The translations under genes and the position numbers were made by a program. Positions 8,306 to 17,482 of a stretch of 64,000 nt of DNA are shown here, piece after piece (the first letter of the stretch is position 1; every line of letters begins with the position of its first letter). The DNA comes from Io17-Chloro-G2 sp965226915 (lineage in GTDB: Bacteria; Chloroflexota; Dehalococcoidia; Lucifugimonadales; UBA3495). The DNA lies in assembly GCA_965226915.1 (NCBI GenBank), contig CBDDEJ010000005.1, positions 62,001-126,000 of the forward strand, in the 5' to 3' direction. The notes under the pieces are model-generated. The model was not told the DNA's origin, did not search any database, and saw only the letters and a list, made by a program, of their open reading frames with translations.

Positions 8306-8959
8306 TTACTTCAACTGTTTGGCGAAAAACCGGCAGACTTGAGGCGCCAATTGGCTCTCAAAACCCGCCCAGTAATGGTCGGCGCCTTCCACGATCTGGC
8401 ATTCGGGAGGGTTTTTGAAGCTTTCCAGCGCCGGTTCCAATCCATCAGACTGGACCAGCTTGTCCTTGTCGCCGGAAATGATAAATACGGGCTGCTTGCC
8501 GTTCTTCAGGGGCGTGCTTTCCACCGCCCGCAATGGAGGCGAGATCAGGGCCATCGCCTTGGCTTTTTTCTGGGCGGAGGCGCTGCCCAGCACCACCGAA
8601 GAACCAAATGAATATCCGGCTAAACCTATTCGTTTACCATCAACTCCGGGCCAAGCCTTGAGCATTGCCAAAGCGCTCAGCACATCCTCGCCTTCTTCCT
8701 CTCCCTTGGCATGCTCACCCTCGCTGTTTCCGACGCCGCGGAAGTTGAACCTAAGCGTGGCGAAACCCCGCTCAGTCAGAGCAAATGTGATCGCCAGCAC
8801 CACGTTGTTGTCCATGTTGCCGCCGAACAGGGGATGGGGATGGCACATGACGACGGCGGGAAAAGGTCCCGAGCCGCCATCGGGCTGGGCGACCACACCT
8901 TCAAGGTTTAGATCCCCGGATTGCCCCTTGGATTTAAAGGAAACGGCGCTTTGGCGCAT
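8306..8959 (-). CDS. Alpha/beta hydrolase of the dienelactone-hydrolase-like group
   Basis: A 217-residue alpha/beta hydrolase. The oxyanion region is CHPHPLFGGNMDNNVV, the fold signature is RFNFRGVGNSEG, the nucleophile Ser lies in GYSFGSS, and the likely catalytic His is in EGADHYW. Serine hydrolases with the HPHPxxGG motif act on esters or related small substrates; the substrate is unknown. The ATG at 8959 is chosen because GGGAGGG lies just upstream, while the open frame continues to 9016 without a better site. It is followed closely (6 bases) by lspA, so the order is hydrolase-lspA-rluD. A divergent gene (threonine aldolase) starts about 220 bases away. Confidence 0.85.
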   Translation of the reverse strand: MRQSAVSFKSKGQSGDLNLEGVVAQPDGGSGPFPAVVMCHPHPLFGGNMDNNVVLAITFALTERGFATLRFNFRGVGNSEGEHAKGEEEGEDVLSALAMLKAWPGVDGKRIGLAGYSFGSSVVLGSASAQKKAKAMALISPPLRAVESTPLKNGKQPVFIISGDKDKLVQSDGLEPALESFKNPPECQIVEGADHYWAGFESQLAPQVCRFFAKQLK

Positions 8960-9179
8960 TGCGGCTACCCTCCCGATTCTTGAACTCATAATAGGGAACC
9001 ACGCCAGGTTTGGCAAGAATTCGTCGACCGGTCATCTGTCAGCGTTCACCCAACGGCGGCTGGTAACCCATGGCGCCGGCGGTAGTCCAGCCGGGTCAAT
9101 CCTGCTAGAATACGCCAGAATTTCTATCGCCAAATAACTTGATCAAAACAACTCGATCAAAATAATCTCGGAGGACTCC

Positions 9180-10253
9180 ATGAACGTTATCGACCTTCGC
9201 AGCGACACCATTACTCAACCCACGGACGAGATGCGCCACGCCATGGCGGAGGCCGAGGTTGGAGACGACGTATTTAGAGAGGACCCTTCGATCAACCGGC
9301 TGCAAGAGAGAGCGGCGGAGCTTATGGGAAAGGAGGCCGGATTATTGACCTCCAGCGGAACCATGGGCAACCTGGTGGCCATCTTGACCCACACCCAACG
9401 GGGCGACGAGATCATCATGGGCGACGAGGCCCATATCTTTTGGAACGAGGGCGCCGGTGTCTCGGCCTTGGCCGGGGCGCAAACCAGGTTGGTGCCCAAT
9501 GGAATCCAGGGCAAGATAGATCTGGTTGAGCTTGAGGCCGCCATCCGCCCGCCGGGCAACATCCACTTCCCTCCCACGACATTGGTCTGCCTGGAGAACA
9601 CCCATAACCGGTGCAGCGGTGGTGTAATGACACCCCAGGACACCAAGGAGATAGCGGATATCGCCCATGCCGCCGGCGCCAAGGTCCACCTAGACGGAGC
9701 CAGAATTTTCAACGCCGCCGTTTCCCTGGAGGTGCCCGCCAGCGAACTGGCCAAAGACGTCGACGACGTGAGTTTCTGCCTGTCTAAAGCCTTGAGTTGC
9801 CCCGTTGGCTCGGTGCTGTGCGGTTCCAACGAGTTCATCGACGAAGCCCGCCGGTGGCGTAAGATGGTGGGTGGAGGCATGCGCCAAGCAGGAGTCTTGG
9901 CGGCCGCCGGGTTGGTGGCCCTGGACAGTATGGTCGACCGCTTGGCTGATGACCACGCCAACGCCCGACGACTGGCTGAGGGCCTGGCCAACATCCCAGG
10001 CCTGGACGTAGATCCCGAAAGCATCCAAACCAACATCGTGATTTTCGACGTGGACCCAGACCTGGGCCCTTCGGCCAAGCTGATAGCGGCCCTAGGCCAG
10101 CACGGAGTGAAGGTCAGCTCGCCGGGACCCCACTCCATCCGCATGGTCACCCACCGTCACATTGACGGCGCCGACGTGGAAGAGGCGCTGGCAAGGGTCT
10201 CCACAGCGGTTAAGGAGCTGCGGTATGGAGTGGCGACCGCAACACCGAGTTGA
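9180..10253 (+). CDS. ltaE: Low-specificity L-threonine aldolase
   Basis: A 357-residue fold-type I PLP enzyme that splits threonine/allo-threonine into glycine and acetaldehyde. It opens with IDLRSDTITQPT, the usual start of the family. His85 (GDEAHIF) stacks on the cofactor, HLDGARIFNAA at about 170-180 carries the PLP-binding Asp, and the Schiff-base lysine is Lys203 in CLSKALSCPVGS. Length and motif order match the family throughout. GGAGG lies 6-10 bases upstream of the ATG. It is the first gene of a short + strand group and is followed, after about 190 gene-free bases, by an isochorismatase-like hydrolase with its own leader. Confidence 0.93.
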   Translation: MNVIDLRSDTITQPTDEMRHAMAEAEVGDDVFREDPSINRLQERAAELMGKEAGLLTSSGTMGNLVAILTHTQRGDEIIMGDEAHIFWNEGAGVSALAGAQTRLVPNGIQGKIDLVELEAAIRPPGNIHFPPTTLVCLENTHNRCSGGVMTPQDTKEIADIAHAAGAKVHLDGARIFNAAVSLEVPASELAKDVDDVSFCLSKALSCPVGSVLCGSNEFIDEARRWRKMVGGGMRQAGVLAAAGLVALDSMVDRLADDHANARRLAEGLANIPGLDVDPESIQTNIVIFDVDPDLGPSAKLIAALGQHGVKVSSPGPHSIRMVTHRHIDGADVEEALARVSTAVKELRYGVATATPS

Positions 10254-10445
10254 TTTGGCCCATGGCAGCCGACTCCCCGCGAGAATGGTTCGACAAGCTC
10301 ACCATGAGCGATATGGGCACGAAATCCGCTCGTACTGAGCCTGTCCAAGGACTGGCAGTTGTAGCAAGGCCATCCGCCGTCTCGATCCCACCGACGGATG
10401 CATCCGAGCGGTTCGTAAACGGCCCGCTAATTTGAGAGTCATGTT

Positions 10446-11036
10446 ATGCCCGATCAAATAACCGATCCTACCCGAGCCGCCCTGCTCATCGGCGATTTCT
10501 ACGCCGATATGATGGGGACCTTGCCCCACGCGACGGACCGAAACGTAATCCCAAACACGGTGGGCCTGCTACGTGCGGCGCGGGACGCGGGGCTGTTGGT
10601 GTGCTACTCGGCCACCGTGTTCCGGCCGGGTTACCCGGAGATCAGCGGCCGCAACAAAACGTTCTCCCAACGCAAGGAATCCGGACAGCCGGCGGTGAGC
10701 GACCCCACGCTACTCATCCACGACGCCGTCAAGCCCATCGATGGCGAAGTGGTGGTGGGCAAGCACCGGGTCAATGCCCTCTACGGCACCGGGCTGGACG
10801 TGGTCCTGCGAGCCAACGACATAGAAACCCTGATCATTCTTGGGTACGCCACCAGCGGAGTGGTGTTGTCCACACTGCGCTACGCCGCTGACTTGGACTA
10901 CCGGCTGGTGGTGGTAGAGGATTGCTGCGCCGACCAACAGCCCGACGTCCACGATTTCCTTACCCAACGCATTTTCCCCCGCCAGGCGGACGTGGTTGCT
11001 TCAGGGGACGTGGTTGCCGCGTTGAGCGGCTCTTAG
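10446..11036 (+). CDS. Isochorismatase-family hydrolase lacking the usual cysteine
   Basis: This 196-residue protein has the cysteine-hydrolase (isochorismatase-like) Rossmann fold. Asp17 (LLIGDFYADM) and Lys106 (VVGKHRVNAL) of the catalytic triad are present. In the third motif, GYATSGVVLSTLR, the position normally held by the nucleophilic Cys is Val139. Family members without this Cys exist (PhzD-type isochorismatases use the Asp for acid catalysis), so the protein may hydrolyse a vinyl ether rather than an amide; this is inference. No pathway neighbours help. An IS1380 remnant follows about 160 bases downstream. Confidence 0.85.
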   Translation: MPDQITDPTRAALLIGDFYADMMGTLPHATDRNVIPNTVGLLRAARDAGLLVCYSATVFRPGYPEISGRNKTFSQRKESGQPAVSDPTLLIHDAVKPIDGEVVVGKHRVNALYGTGLDVVLRANDIETLIILGYATSGVVLSTLRYAADLDYRLVVVEDCCADQQPDVHDFLTQRIFPRQADVVASGDVVAALSGS

Positions 11037-11194
11037 CCCACATTTCCCATATGGCTAAAAAGCTTTCTCAGTAATTCGTCGATGGTCTTTCAACCATTGG
11101 CTAATTATGGGCCCTTTTTGCGTGCTCCCAGCTATAATAACTCCATGATATGTCACTTTGCAGTAAGATGCCGTAGGCATCATGGAGGCACCTG

Positions 11195-12526
11195 ATGGGT
11201 GACGGCGAAAAAGCCCCTCTCCGGCTCCAATTCAACCCCAAAGTCCGCCTGGAATTTCACGGCTCAACCATCACCTCCGACGCTGGTCTTCTTGCCTTTC
11301 GAGAGTTTGATGATGCCTTGGGCCTTACCGAAATCGCTGAGGACTACCTCCAGGAAAGCCGTACCGGACGCAATATCCTTCACCACCTGGTTCCGCTGCT
11401 AAGACAGTCGATCTACAGCCGCTTGGCCGGCTACGACGACACCAATGACGCAGTGCGCCTTTCCCAAGACCCAGCCATGCGAGTGATCGTGGGATGGCAA
11501 GGCTCGGAGCGGAAAGGAGCCAGCACCAGTGAGATGGGCCGGTTCGAGACGGAGTTCCTGACCCAAGAGGACAACCTGAAGGGGCTGGCACGAATAAATA
11601 CCCAGTGGGTGGAACGAGCTATGGCCCATACCCTACACCGGCGAGTAATCCTGGATATGGACAGTTCCGAGAGTCCAGTGCACGGCCAGCAGGAGGGAGC
11701 AGCCTATAACGGCCACTTTGAATGCGTCTGCTATCACCCTCTCTTTCTGTTCAACCAGTTCGGGGATTGTGAAGCAGCTAAGCTACGGTCAGGCAACGTC
11801 CCCAGTGCCGATGATTGGCAAGAAGTCCTTGATCCGGCGGTGGAGCGTTATTTGACAGCAGCCTGACTGCTGCTGTTTCGTGCTGACGCCGCCTTCGCCA
11901 AGCCGGAGATATACGATTATCTGGAAGCAAGAAACATCGGCTACGCCATCAGGCTGCGGTCCAACCAGGTGCTGCAGCGGGAGATAGCGCCCCGGCTAAT
12001 ACGGCCTACGGAGTGGCTTTCCCCGAAGCCCATCGTCTCCTATCATGACTTCGTCTACCAGGCCCAGAGCTGGAACGTTGCTCGGAGAGTGGTCTCTAAG
12101 GTGGAGTGGCGCCAGGGAGAACTGTTTCCCAGAGTGGGCTTCATCGTCACCAATCTGAGCTATCCAAACATCGGGATAGTCCGCTTTTACAATGGCCGAG
12201 GCACCGCGGAGCAATGGATAAAAGAAGGCAAGTACGCCCTGAACTGGACCAGGTTGTCCTGCCACAAGTTCGTGGCCAATCAGGTCAGGCTGGAGTTGTT
12301 CGTACTGGCTTACAACTTGGGCAACTTCATGAGAAGGCTAGCCTTACCGGAGGCAATGAAGCACTGGTCGTTGACCAGTCTGCAGACCAGGATGATCAAG
12401 ACTGGAGGACGGTTGGTGCGCCATGCCGGAAGGCTGGTGTTTCAGCTTGCTGAGGTGCTGGTGAGCCGGGAAATGCTAGGCGGGATACTGGAACGAATTG
12501 GTCGGCTTAGGCTGGCTCCTGGCTAG
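11195..12526 (+). pseudogene. IS1380-family transposase interrupted by an in-frame TGA
   Basis: Two pieces in one frame, 11195-11863 and 11867-12526, are separated only by a TGA at 11864-11866. Together they give a transposase of about 443 codons. IS1380 features include ITSDAGLLAFREFDD near the N-terminus, the first DDE aspartate in ILDMDSSESPVHG, the second in LLFRADAAFAKPEIYDYLE, and YNGRGTAEQWIKEGKYAL with the glutamate. The nonsense codon lies just before the second aspartate, so only readthrough would yield an active enzyme. I could not find matching terminal inverted repeats in the flanks (11037-11194, 12527-12680), so the element boundaries are undefined and probably eroded. Confidence 0.85.
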
Positions 12527-12680
12527 TCCACTTTAGGAGCGTCGGGATTGGTTACGGTTACGGGGTCGCACAGGGCAAAAGAGCTTCCCAAGGGCGAGAC
12601 TTGGGCGTAGACCAGCGGTTTGGGGCTTTTACGCTTGGCAGTACAGTGGTTGCCCTATGAAAGCGGGGACTTTGAGTGAA

Positions 12681-13031
12681 TCAGGCCGCATCAGACCGCA
12701 TTTGACGCCCTTGGAATGCGGGATTATATTTGGCGGTATCCCCGCGGGAGCTATATCCAGGAAAGGTGGTTTGATCTGGGGAATCCCGGCTTAGGGAAGT
12801 AAAAACCGCATCCGGTGATTGTCTACCACGTTGCAACGAGACACTCTTGACTCCCATGTCGATGACGCTCTGCCATACCTCCTGGCCGGCCTGCCGTCCA
12901 GTGAGAACAGGACTGTCTGGAGGTATGATCTTGGCGTCCTCGGAGTAGACCACTGCACACCCGGCCGCGTCTCCCCGGGCGAAAGCCTCTTCAAATTGGC
13001 GGTTGGTGCTCGACATACTTTGTGTGGCCAT
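12681..13031 (-). pseudogene. DUF4440/SnoaL-like protein, C-terminally replaced
   Basis: Residues 1-67 are a clear SnoaL-like/DUF4440 start (FARGDAAGCAVVYSEDAKIIPPD followed by the PVLTGRQAGQEVWQS and IDMGVKSVSLQ segments). From about position 12831 the translation changes to a basic, serine-rich stretch with no resemblance to the second half of the fold, and the total of 116 residues falls short of the usual 130-150. The break lies on the side facing the decayed IS1380 transposase, suggesting a rearrangement there. The cone-shaped fold could not form, so I treat it as a broken gene. Confidence 0.6.
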
Positions 13032-13078
13032 GTTGGTTTGCCTCCTTGCATTTTTGCTTGTTTAAGGGCACTCCGTTC

Positions 13079-13118
13079 GATTCCGGTAGAGCACGGCATG
13101 CCGTGCTCTACCGGAATC
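13079..13118. repeat. Perfect 40-bp palindrome
   Basis: The 20 bases at 13079-13098 are the exact reverse complement of 13099-13118, with core GAGCACGGCATGCCGTGCTC. It lies between the DUF4440 remnant and rarA, both on the minus strand, and has no T-run. It shares the GCACGGCATGCCGTGC centre style with the hairpin at 6620-6663. Confidence 0.9.
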
Positions 13119-13159
13119 GCAGCCAGACATCGCAGCCAGGGTTGCCTGGCGCCACGTTG

Positions 13160-13181
13160 GGGGCGCACGGCCGTGCGCCCC
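13160..13181. repeat. Perfect 22-bp palindrome
   Basis: GGGGCGCACGG and its exact complement meet with no loop, followed by CTACCC. It is 41 bases from the 40-bp palindrome, and the two are separated by a CGCAGCCAG word that occurs twice. The pair looks like two members of one dispersed hairpin family inserted side by side downstream of rarA. Confidence 0.85.
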
Positions 13182-13220
13182 TACCCTTGCTATCCAACTC
13201 CGTTCAAGCATCCAGCGTCT

Positions 13221-14555
13221 CTAGGACCTGCCCCACCACTTCTCCAGTCTTTCCTGAATCTCCTTTTCCGCGCCTTCCTCGGTGGGTTGGTAATAACGCC
13301 GGTCTTTTAGCGAGGCCGGCAAGAATTCTTGCTCCACGAAATGTCCCTCATAGTCGTGGGAATACCGGGAGTCTTTGCCGTAGCCGCTGTCCCGCATCAA
13401 GCCGGTCACGGCGTTGCGGAGGTGCAGCGGCACGGGGTCGTTGCTCCGTTTTCTGACGTCGTCCAGCGCCCTCTCCAGGGCCATGTAGGCAGAGTTGCTC
13501 TTGGGCGCGGTCGCCAGATAAACCGTGGCTTCCGCGAGGGGGATGCGGCCTTCCGGCATCCCCAAGAAATGCACGGCTTGTTGGGCCGCGACCGCCATTG
13601 CCAGTGCCTCTGGTTGGGCCAGGCCTATATCCTCGGCCGCCAGGATCACCAACCGGCGGGCTAGGAACATGGGGTCTTCTCCCGCCTCGATCATCCGGGC
13701 CAGCCAATACAGCGCTCCGTCGGGCGAAGAGCCGCGAACGGATTTGATGAATGCAGAAATAGTGTCGTAGTGGCCTTCACCGGCCTTGTCGTACATGGGT
13801 GAACGCCGTTGCAGCGCGTCGGAAATTGTTTCCAGGTCTATAAGCCGCCGTCCCTGATCATCGGGCTTGGTGGCGAAAACGGCGGTCTCCAGGGCGTTGA
13901 GGGCGACCCGGGCATCGCCGTTGGCTATGTTGACCAACTGGTCCATGGCGTCCGGGTCCACCTCGGCGGACAACTTTCCTAGACCGGAATCTTCTTGGGA
14001 AAGCGCCCGGATGACAATTGACTCTACCTGATCCGCGGACAAAGACTCCAACGTGAAGACGCGGCAACGGGACAGCAGGGGCGCGTTCACCTCGAAGGAA
14101 GGGTTTTCCGTTGTGGCGCCTATGAAGGTGACGGTCCCGTCTTCGACGTGGGGCAGGATCACGTCCTGCTGCGCCTTGTTGAAACGGTGGATCTCATCCA
14201 CAAATAGGATGGTTTTCTGCTGGTGCATGGCCTGGTTGTCACGGGCCTCGCCCACGATGCGCCGCAGGTCGGCCACCCCCGACGTGACGGCGCTGACCGG
14301 CGCGAACAACGAGTTGGAGGCCTGAGCCACCAGCCGCGCCAGGGTGGTCTTCCCAGTGCCGGGCGGTCCCCAAAGGATGAAAGAGGGCAAGCGGTCGGCT
14401 TCCAGGGCTTTACGCAGAACCCTTTCGGCGCCCACAACGTGTTCTTGGCCAACAAATTCGTCAAAGGTAGTTGGCCGCATGCGTTCCGCCAACGGCGCGT
14501 CTTGGCCAGCCCGCTGCCGCCGGTTATGCTCGAAGAGAGATTCGGCTTGGGCCAT
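13221..14555 (-). CDS. rarA: Replication-associated recombination protein A (AAA+ ATPase)
   Basis: A 444-residue RarA/MgsA protein. The clamp-loader-type AAA+ module has Walker A GPPGTGKTTLARL (from residue 63) and Walker B LFVDEIHRFNKAQQD; the sensor segment TFIGATTENPSFEVN is diagnostic for the RarA/WRNIP1 family. The C-terminal part carries the family's RSPMYDKAGEGHYDTISAF and SDPDGALYWLARM-type tetramerisation region (here SSPDGALYWLARMIEAGE). It acts at stalled replication forks with SSB. The ATG at 14555 fits the normal MAQAESLF start. It stands between unrelated neighbours, with intergenic repeats on both sides. Confidence 0.96.
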   Translation of the reverse strand: MAQAESLFEHNRRQRAGQDAPLAERMRPTTFDEFVGQEHVVGAERVLRKALEADRLPSFILWGPPGTGKTTLARLVAQASNSLFAPVSAVTSGVADLRRIVGEARDNQAMHQQKTILFVDEIHRFNKAQQDVILPHVEDGTVTFIGATTENPSFEVNAPLLSRCRVFTLESLSADQVESIVIRALSQEDSGLGKLSAEVDPDAMDQLVNIANGDARVALNALETAVFATKPDDQGRRLIDLETISDALQRRSPMYDKAGEGHYDTISAFIKSVRGSSPDGALYWLARMIEAGEDPMFLARRLVILAAEDIGLAQPEALAMAVAAQQAVHFLGMPEGRIPLAEATVYLATAPKSNSAYMALERALDDVRKRSNDPVPLHLRNAVTGLMRDSGYGKDSRYSHDYEGHFVEQEFLPASLKDRRYYQPTEEGAEKEIQERLEKWWGRS

Positions 14556-14580
14556 GTCGGTTCCGCCTCGTACCTCGTAG

Positions 14581-14622
14581 TCTGTCAGCTATCAGCGCAG
14601 ATGGCTGTGAGCTGAACGCTGC
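14581..14622. repeat. CTGACAGC-type degenerate repeat cluster
   Basis: A run of near-repeats (GTCAGCTATCAGC, GTGAGCTGAACGC) fills the gap between the rarA start and the LLM oxidoreductase stop. Similar clusters occur at 303-340, 15653-15687 and 33318-33356, always between genes. Confidence 0.6.
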
Positions 14623-14623
14623 C

Positions 14624-15634
14624 TCACTGGAAATGGGGCATGACCTCTTTGGCGAACAATTCCATAGATGACTTGACCTCGTCGCAGGAGAGAGTCCCGC
14701 CCATGTTGAACCAGCACATGATTTCTTGAGGATTGAAAAGCTCTATGAAATTCTTCAGACGGTCAACGCATTGCTGAGGATCGCCTATGATCCCGAACTC
14801 GTCATAGACCATATCATAGTTGAGAACGTCCGCCCGTCCGGGGCCGCGGCCCTGGCGGTTGGACCTCAATGTGTTGAGATAGGCGTCAACCGTAGGCTGC
14901 ATTTCGGAATAAGCCCGGTCCGCGTTGGCGCCCACGTAAGTCGGAAGGGCTAGGTTTATTTTCGCCTCGGCCAGGTCATGACCTTGTTTAGCAAGCTCTG
15001 TCCGGTACCGCTCCAACCCCGACCGGACGCCTTCGGTGGTGGCGATCAAAGGCCCGACCAGGATGTTGTGCCCCATGGAGCCCACCAGTTCGAAGGTATC
15101 GGCGCCGTTGGACGCCACGTACACCGGCGGATGGGGTTTCTGGTACGGCTTGGGAACGACGTTTAATCCCTTGGCCTGGTAGAACTCGCCCTTGTAGGTG
15201 AGTTCTTCATTGGTCCAGGCTTTCAGAATGAAATCCACTGCCTCCCGAAAGCTCTCCCGCCCCTGGTTCTGGTCAATGCCGTAACCTTCGAAGTGGGTGG
15301 CGTTTGAACCACGTCCTATGCCGAATATCGCTCTGCCCTTGGACAGGATATCCAGGGTAGCGGTCTCCTCGGCAAGCCTGATGGGATGGTGCAATGAAAC
15401 CAGGTTAACCGCCGTTCCAATCTTGATCCTAGAGGTCGTCCGGGCTATCGCGGCGGCGGCCAGAAGGGGCGATGGCATCACCGAAAACCTGGCGTTGAAG
15501 TGCAGTTCCGCAAGCCAGATAGAGTCGAAGCCCAGCCGGTCGGCCTCCTGGGCTTCGGCGATCATGTCGTCGTAACGTTCGACCGTCGATTGGTCCGGCC
15601 CGCAGGGCAGTTGGTAAAAAATACCGAATTCCAT
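14624..15634 (-). CDS. LLM-class flavin-dependent oxidoreductase
   Basis: A 336-residue bacterial luciferase-like monooxygenase (TIM barrel, FMN or F420). It begins MEFGIFYQLP, shows the DSIWLAELHF segment, TAVNLVSLHHPIRLAEETATLD and GIGRGSN, and ends after an FNPQEIMCWFNMGG stretch typical of this subgroup. The ATG at 15634 is preferred over the upstream TTG because GAGGGA lies 6-10 bases before it. Substrates of such enzymes range widely (alkanes, sulfonates, aromatic compounds) and cannot be told from sequence. A second LLM gene is at 34192-35214. Repeat clusters flank it on both sides. Confidence 0.9.
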   Translation of the reverse strand: MEFGIFYQLPCGPDQSTVERYDDMIAEAQEADRLGFDSIWLAELHFNARFSVMPSPLLAAAAIARTTSRIKIGTAVNLVSLHHPIRLAEETATLDILSKGRAIFGIGRGSNATHFEGYGIDQNQGRESFREAVDFILKAWTNEELTYKGEFYQAKGLNVVPKPYQKPHPPVYVASNGADTFELVGSMGHNILVGPLIATTEGVRSGLERYRTELAKQGHDLAEAKINLALPTYVGANADRAYSEMQPTVDAYLNTLRSNRQGRGPGRADVLNYDMVYDEFGIIGDPQQCVDRLKNFIELFNPQEIMCWFNMGGTLSCDEVKSSMELFAKEVMPHFQ

Positions 15635-15652
15635 GGACAAATCCCTCAATTT

Positions 15653-15687
15653 AGCAGTCAGCTATCAACTGACTGCTGACTGCTGAA
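15653..15687. repeat. CTGACTGCTGA-type repeat cluster
   Basis: AGCAGTCAGC, CAACTGACTGCTGA and CTGCTGAA overlap to form an imperfect inverted repeat just upstream of the LLM oxidoreductase and just downstream of the carboxyltransferase gene. It belongs with the clusters at 14581 and 33318. Confidence 0.65.
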
Positions 15688-15691
15688 AGTT

Positions 15692-17263
15692 CTACAGCGG
15701 TATATTGCCATGCTTCTTGGCCGGCAGGGTGTCCCGTTTGTTTTGAAGCATTTCCAGGGCTTTGATGATCTGCGGCCGGGTCTCAGCCGGATCTATCACG
15801 TCATCCACGAAGCCACGGCTGGCGGCCACGAAGGGGTTGGTGAATTTGTCTTGGTAGTCGGCGACCAGCCGCTGGCGTTCGTCTTGGGGATCTTCCAGCC
15901 CGCTCAACTGTTGCCGGTAGATTATGTTGACCGCCCCCTCGGCGCCCATCACGGCAATCTCTGCAGAAGGCCAAACCAGGTTGACATCGGAACGGAGATG
16001 TTTGCTGCTCATGACTATGTAGGCCCCGCCATAGGCTTTGCGAGTGATAATGCAGATCTTGGGCACAGTGGCCTCAGCGTAGGCGTAGATCAGCTTGGCG
16101 CCATGACGGATGATGCCGCCGTGCTCCTGGTTGACGCCAGGCATGAATCCGGGCACGTCCACCAGCGTTACTAAGGGAATGTTGAAGCAATCGCAGAACC
16201 TGACGAACCTGGCCGCCTTGTTGGACGCGTCTATGTCCAGGACACCGGCAAGGTAGTTGGGCTGGTTCCCCACAAACCCGACTGCCCTGCCGTTGAGCCG
16301 GCCGAATCCTACCACGATATTCGGGGCGAAACTCTGTTGGACCTCCAAGAAATCCTTATCGTCCACCACGCGGTAGATGATGTCCCGCATGTCGTAAGGC
16401 CGGTTGGAATCGTCGGGAATCAGGTAGCGCAGCTCCGAACCTTGCCGGGACGGAGCGTCATCGCTGGCCACCAGCGGTGAATCTTCAAGGTTGTTGGATG
16501 GCAGGAACGATAGCAATTGGCGCACGTCGGCCAGGCATTCTTCTTCGGTTTCCGATACAAAATGGGCCACACCGCTGCGGGTGGCGTGGGAAGCAGCCCC
16601 GCCCAATTCCTCGTGGGTGACCTCCTCCCCAGTGACCGCACGAATCACGTCGGGGCCAGTGATATACATCTGGCCCGTTCCCTGGACCATGAACACGAAG
16701 TCGGTGATGGCCGGGGAGTAGACCGCGCCGCCTGCCGCAGGGCCGACGATCACCGAGATCTGGGGCACCACTCCTGAGAATAGGGTGTTTCTCAAAAATA
16801 TGTCGCCGTAGGCGGCCAGGCTGCCGGCGCCTTCTTGAATGCGCGCCCCGCCGGAATCGGCGAATCCCACCACGGGGCACCCGGTTTTAGCGGCCAAGTC
16901 CATGATCTTGCATATCTTCTCGCTCACCACTTCTGAAAGCGAACCGCCAAACACGGTGAAATCCTGGGCAAATGCGAAAACCTGCCGGCCTTCCACCCGG
17001 CCATAGCCGGTGACCACGGCGTCTCCCAGAAACTTGTTGTCCGCAAGGCCGAAGTCGGTGGTGCGGTGGGTGACGAAGGAGTCCATCTCCTGAAATGTTC
17101 CGTCGTCCATCAGAAGGGCTATCCGTTCCCGGGCCGTCAGCTTGCCTCGACCGTGCTGTTGGTCGATGCGGTTTTGACCACCGCCCTTTTGGGCCCGCTG
17201 GCGCAGCTCAGCCAGGTCGGCCAGTTTCTGATCTATGACGCGTGGGCTGATATCTTCTGTCAA
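15692..17263 (-). CDS. Acyl-CoA carboxylase, carboxyltransferase (beta) subunit
   Basis: A 523-residue carboxyltransferase of the PccB/AccD5 family that moves carboxyl from biotin to acyl-CoA (propionyl-, acetyl- or methylcrotonyl-CoA). The order of motifs is complete: RGKLTARERIALLMD near the start, SGGARIQEGAGSL (first oxyanion site), VGPAAGGAVYSPA, then in the second crotonase half VDVPGFMPGVNQE and RKAYGGAYIVMSSK. The length matches PccB (about 510-530). The start is TTG at 17263, with no good ATG nearby. No biotin carboxylase or biotin carrier gene lies in the window, so the alpha subunit must be elsewhere. Substrate specificity is not decidable by eye. Confidence 0.93.
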   Translation of the reverse strand: MTEDISPRVIDQKLADLAELRQRAQKGGGQNRIDQQHGRGKLTARERIALLMDDGTFQEMDSFVTHRTTDFGLADNKFLGDAVVTGYGRVEGRQVFAFAQDFTVFGGSLSEVVSEKICKIMDLAAKTGCPVVGFADSGGARIQEGAGSLAAYGDIFLRNTLFSGVVPQISVIVGPAAGGAVYSPAITDFVFMVQGTGQMYITGPDVIRAVTGEEVTHEELGGAASHATRSGVAHFVSETEEECLADVRQLLSFLPSNNLEDSPLVASDDAPSRQGSELRYLIPDDSNRPYDMRDIIYRVVDDKDFLEVQQSFAPNIVVGFGRLNGRAVGFVGNQPNYLAGVLDIDASNKAARFVRFCDCFNIPLVTLVDVPGFMPGVNQEHGGIIRHGAKLIYAYAEATVPKICIITRKAYGGAYIVMSSKHLRSDVNLVWPSAEIAVMGAEGAVNIIYRQQLSGLEDPQDERQRLVADYQDKFTNPFVAASRGFVDDVIDPAETRPQIIKALEMLQNKRDTLPAKKHGNIPL

Positions 17264-17482
17264 TTGGACTCCGGTGGACTCGGAATGAAACTGCGGTACA
17301 GGCGTGGCTATTTTTGGCTATGGCCCTGTTTGGACTATAGCTGAGATTGGCACCATCCTAGCAGACAGGATTTTCCCCTGCAAGATGAGTCGTGCGTGCT
17401 AAAATTGCGTCGAGCGCCTTGGAAGCAAGATCCTCCGCCAAAGGTTTTGCGCCTCGATTTTGAATCAACATGGCGGGCCCTC

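Noticed and set aside
9215..10150. 311-codon minus-strand ORF opposite threonine aldolase
   Set aside because: Antisense shadow of a fully conserved gene; serine/proline-rich with no recognisable motif.
11864..11866. UGA as selenocysteine or recoded sense codon in the IS1380 transposase
   Set aside because: TGA is used as a normal stop elsewhere in the window and transposases of this family are not selenoproteins; no SECIS-like stem was seen.
11037..12680. Complete IS1380 element with defined ends
   Set aside because: I could not find matching inverted repeats or a target duplication around the 11195-12526 transposase, so no element boundaries are given.
13079..13181. Terminators for rarA or the DUF4440 remnant
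   Set aside because: The palindromes lack T-runs and match a dispersed repeat style, so they are listed as repeats.
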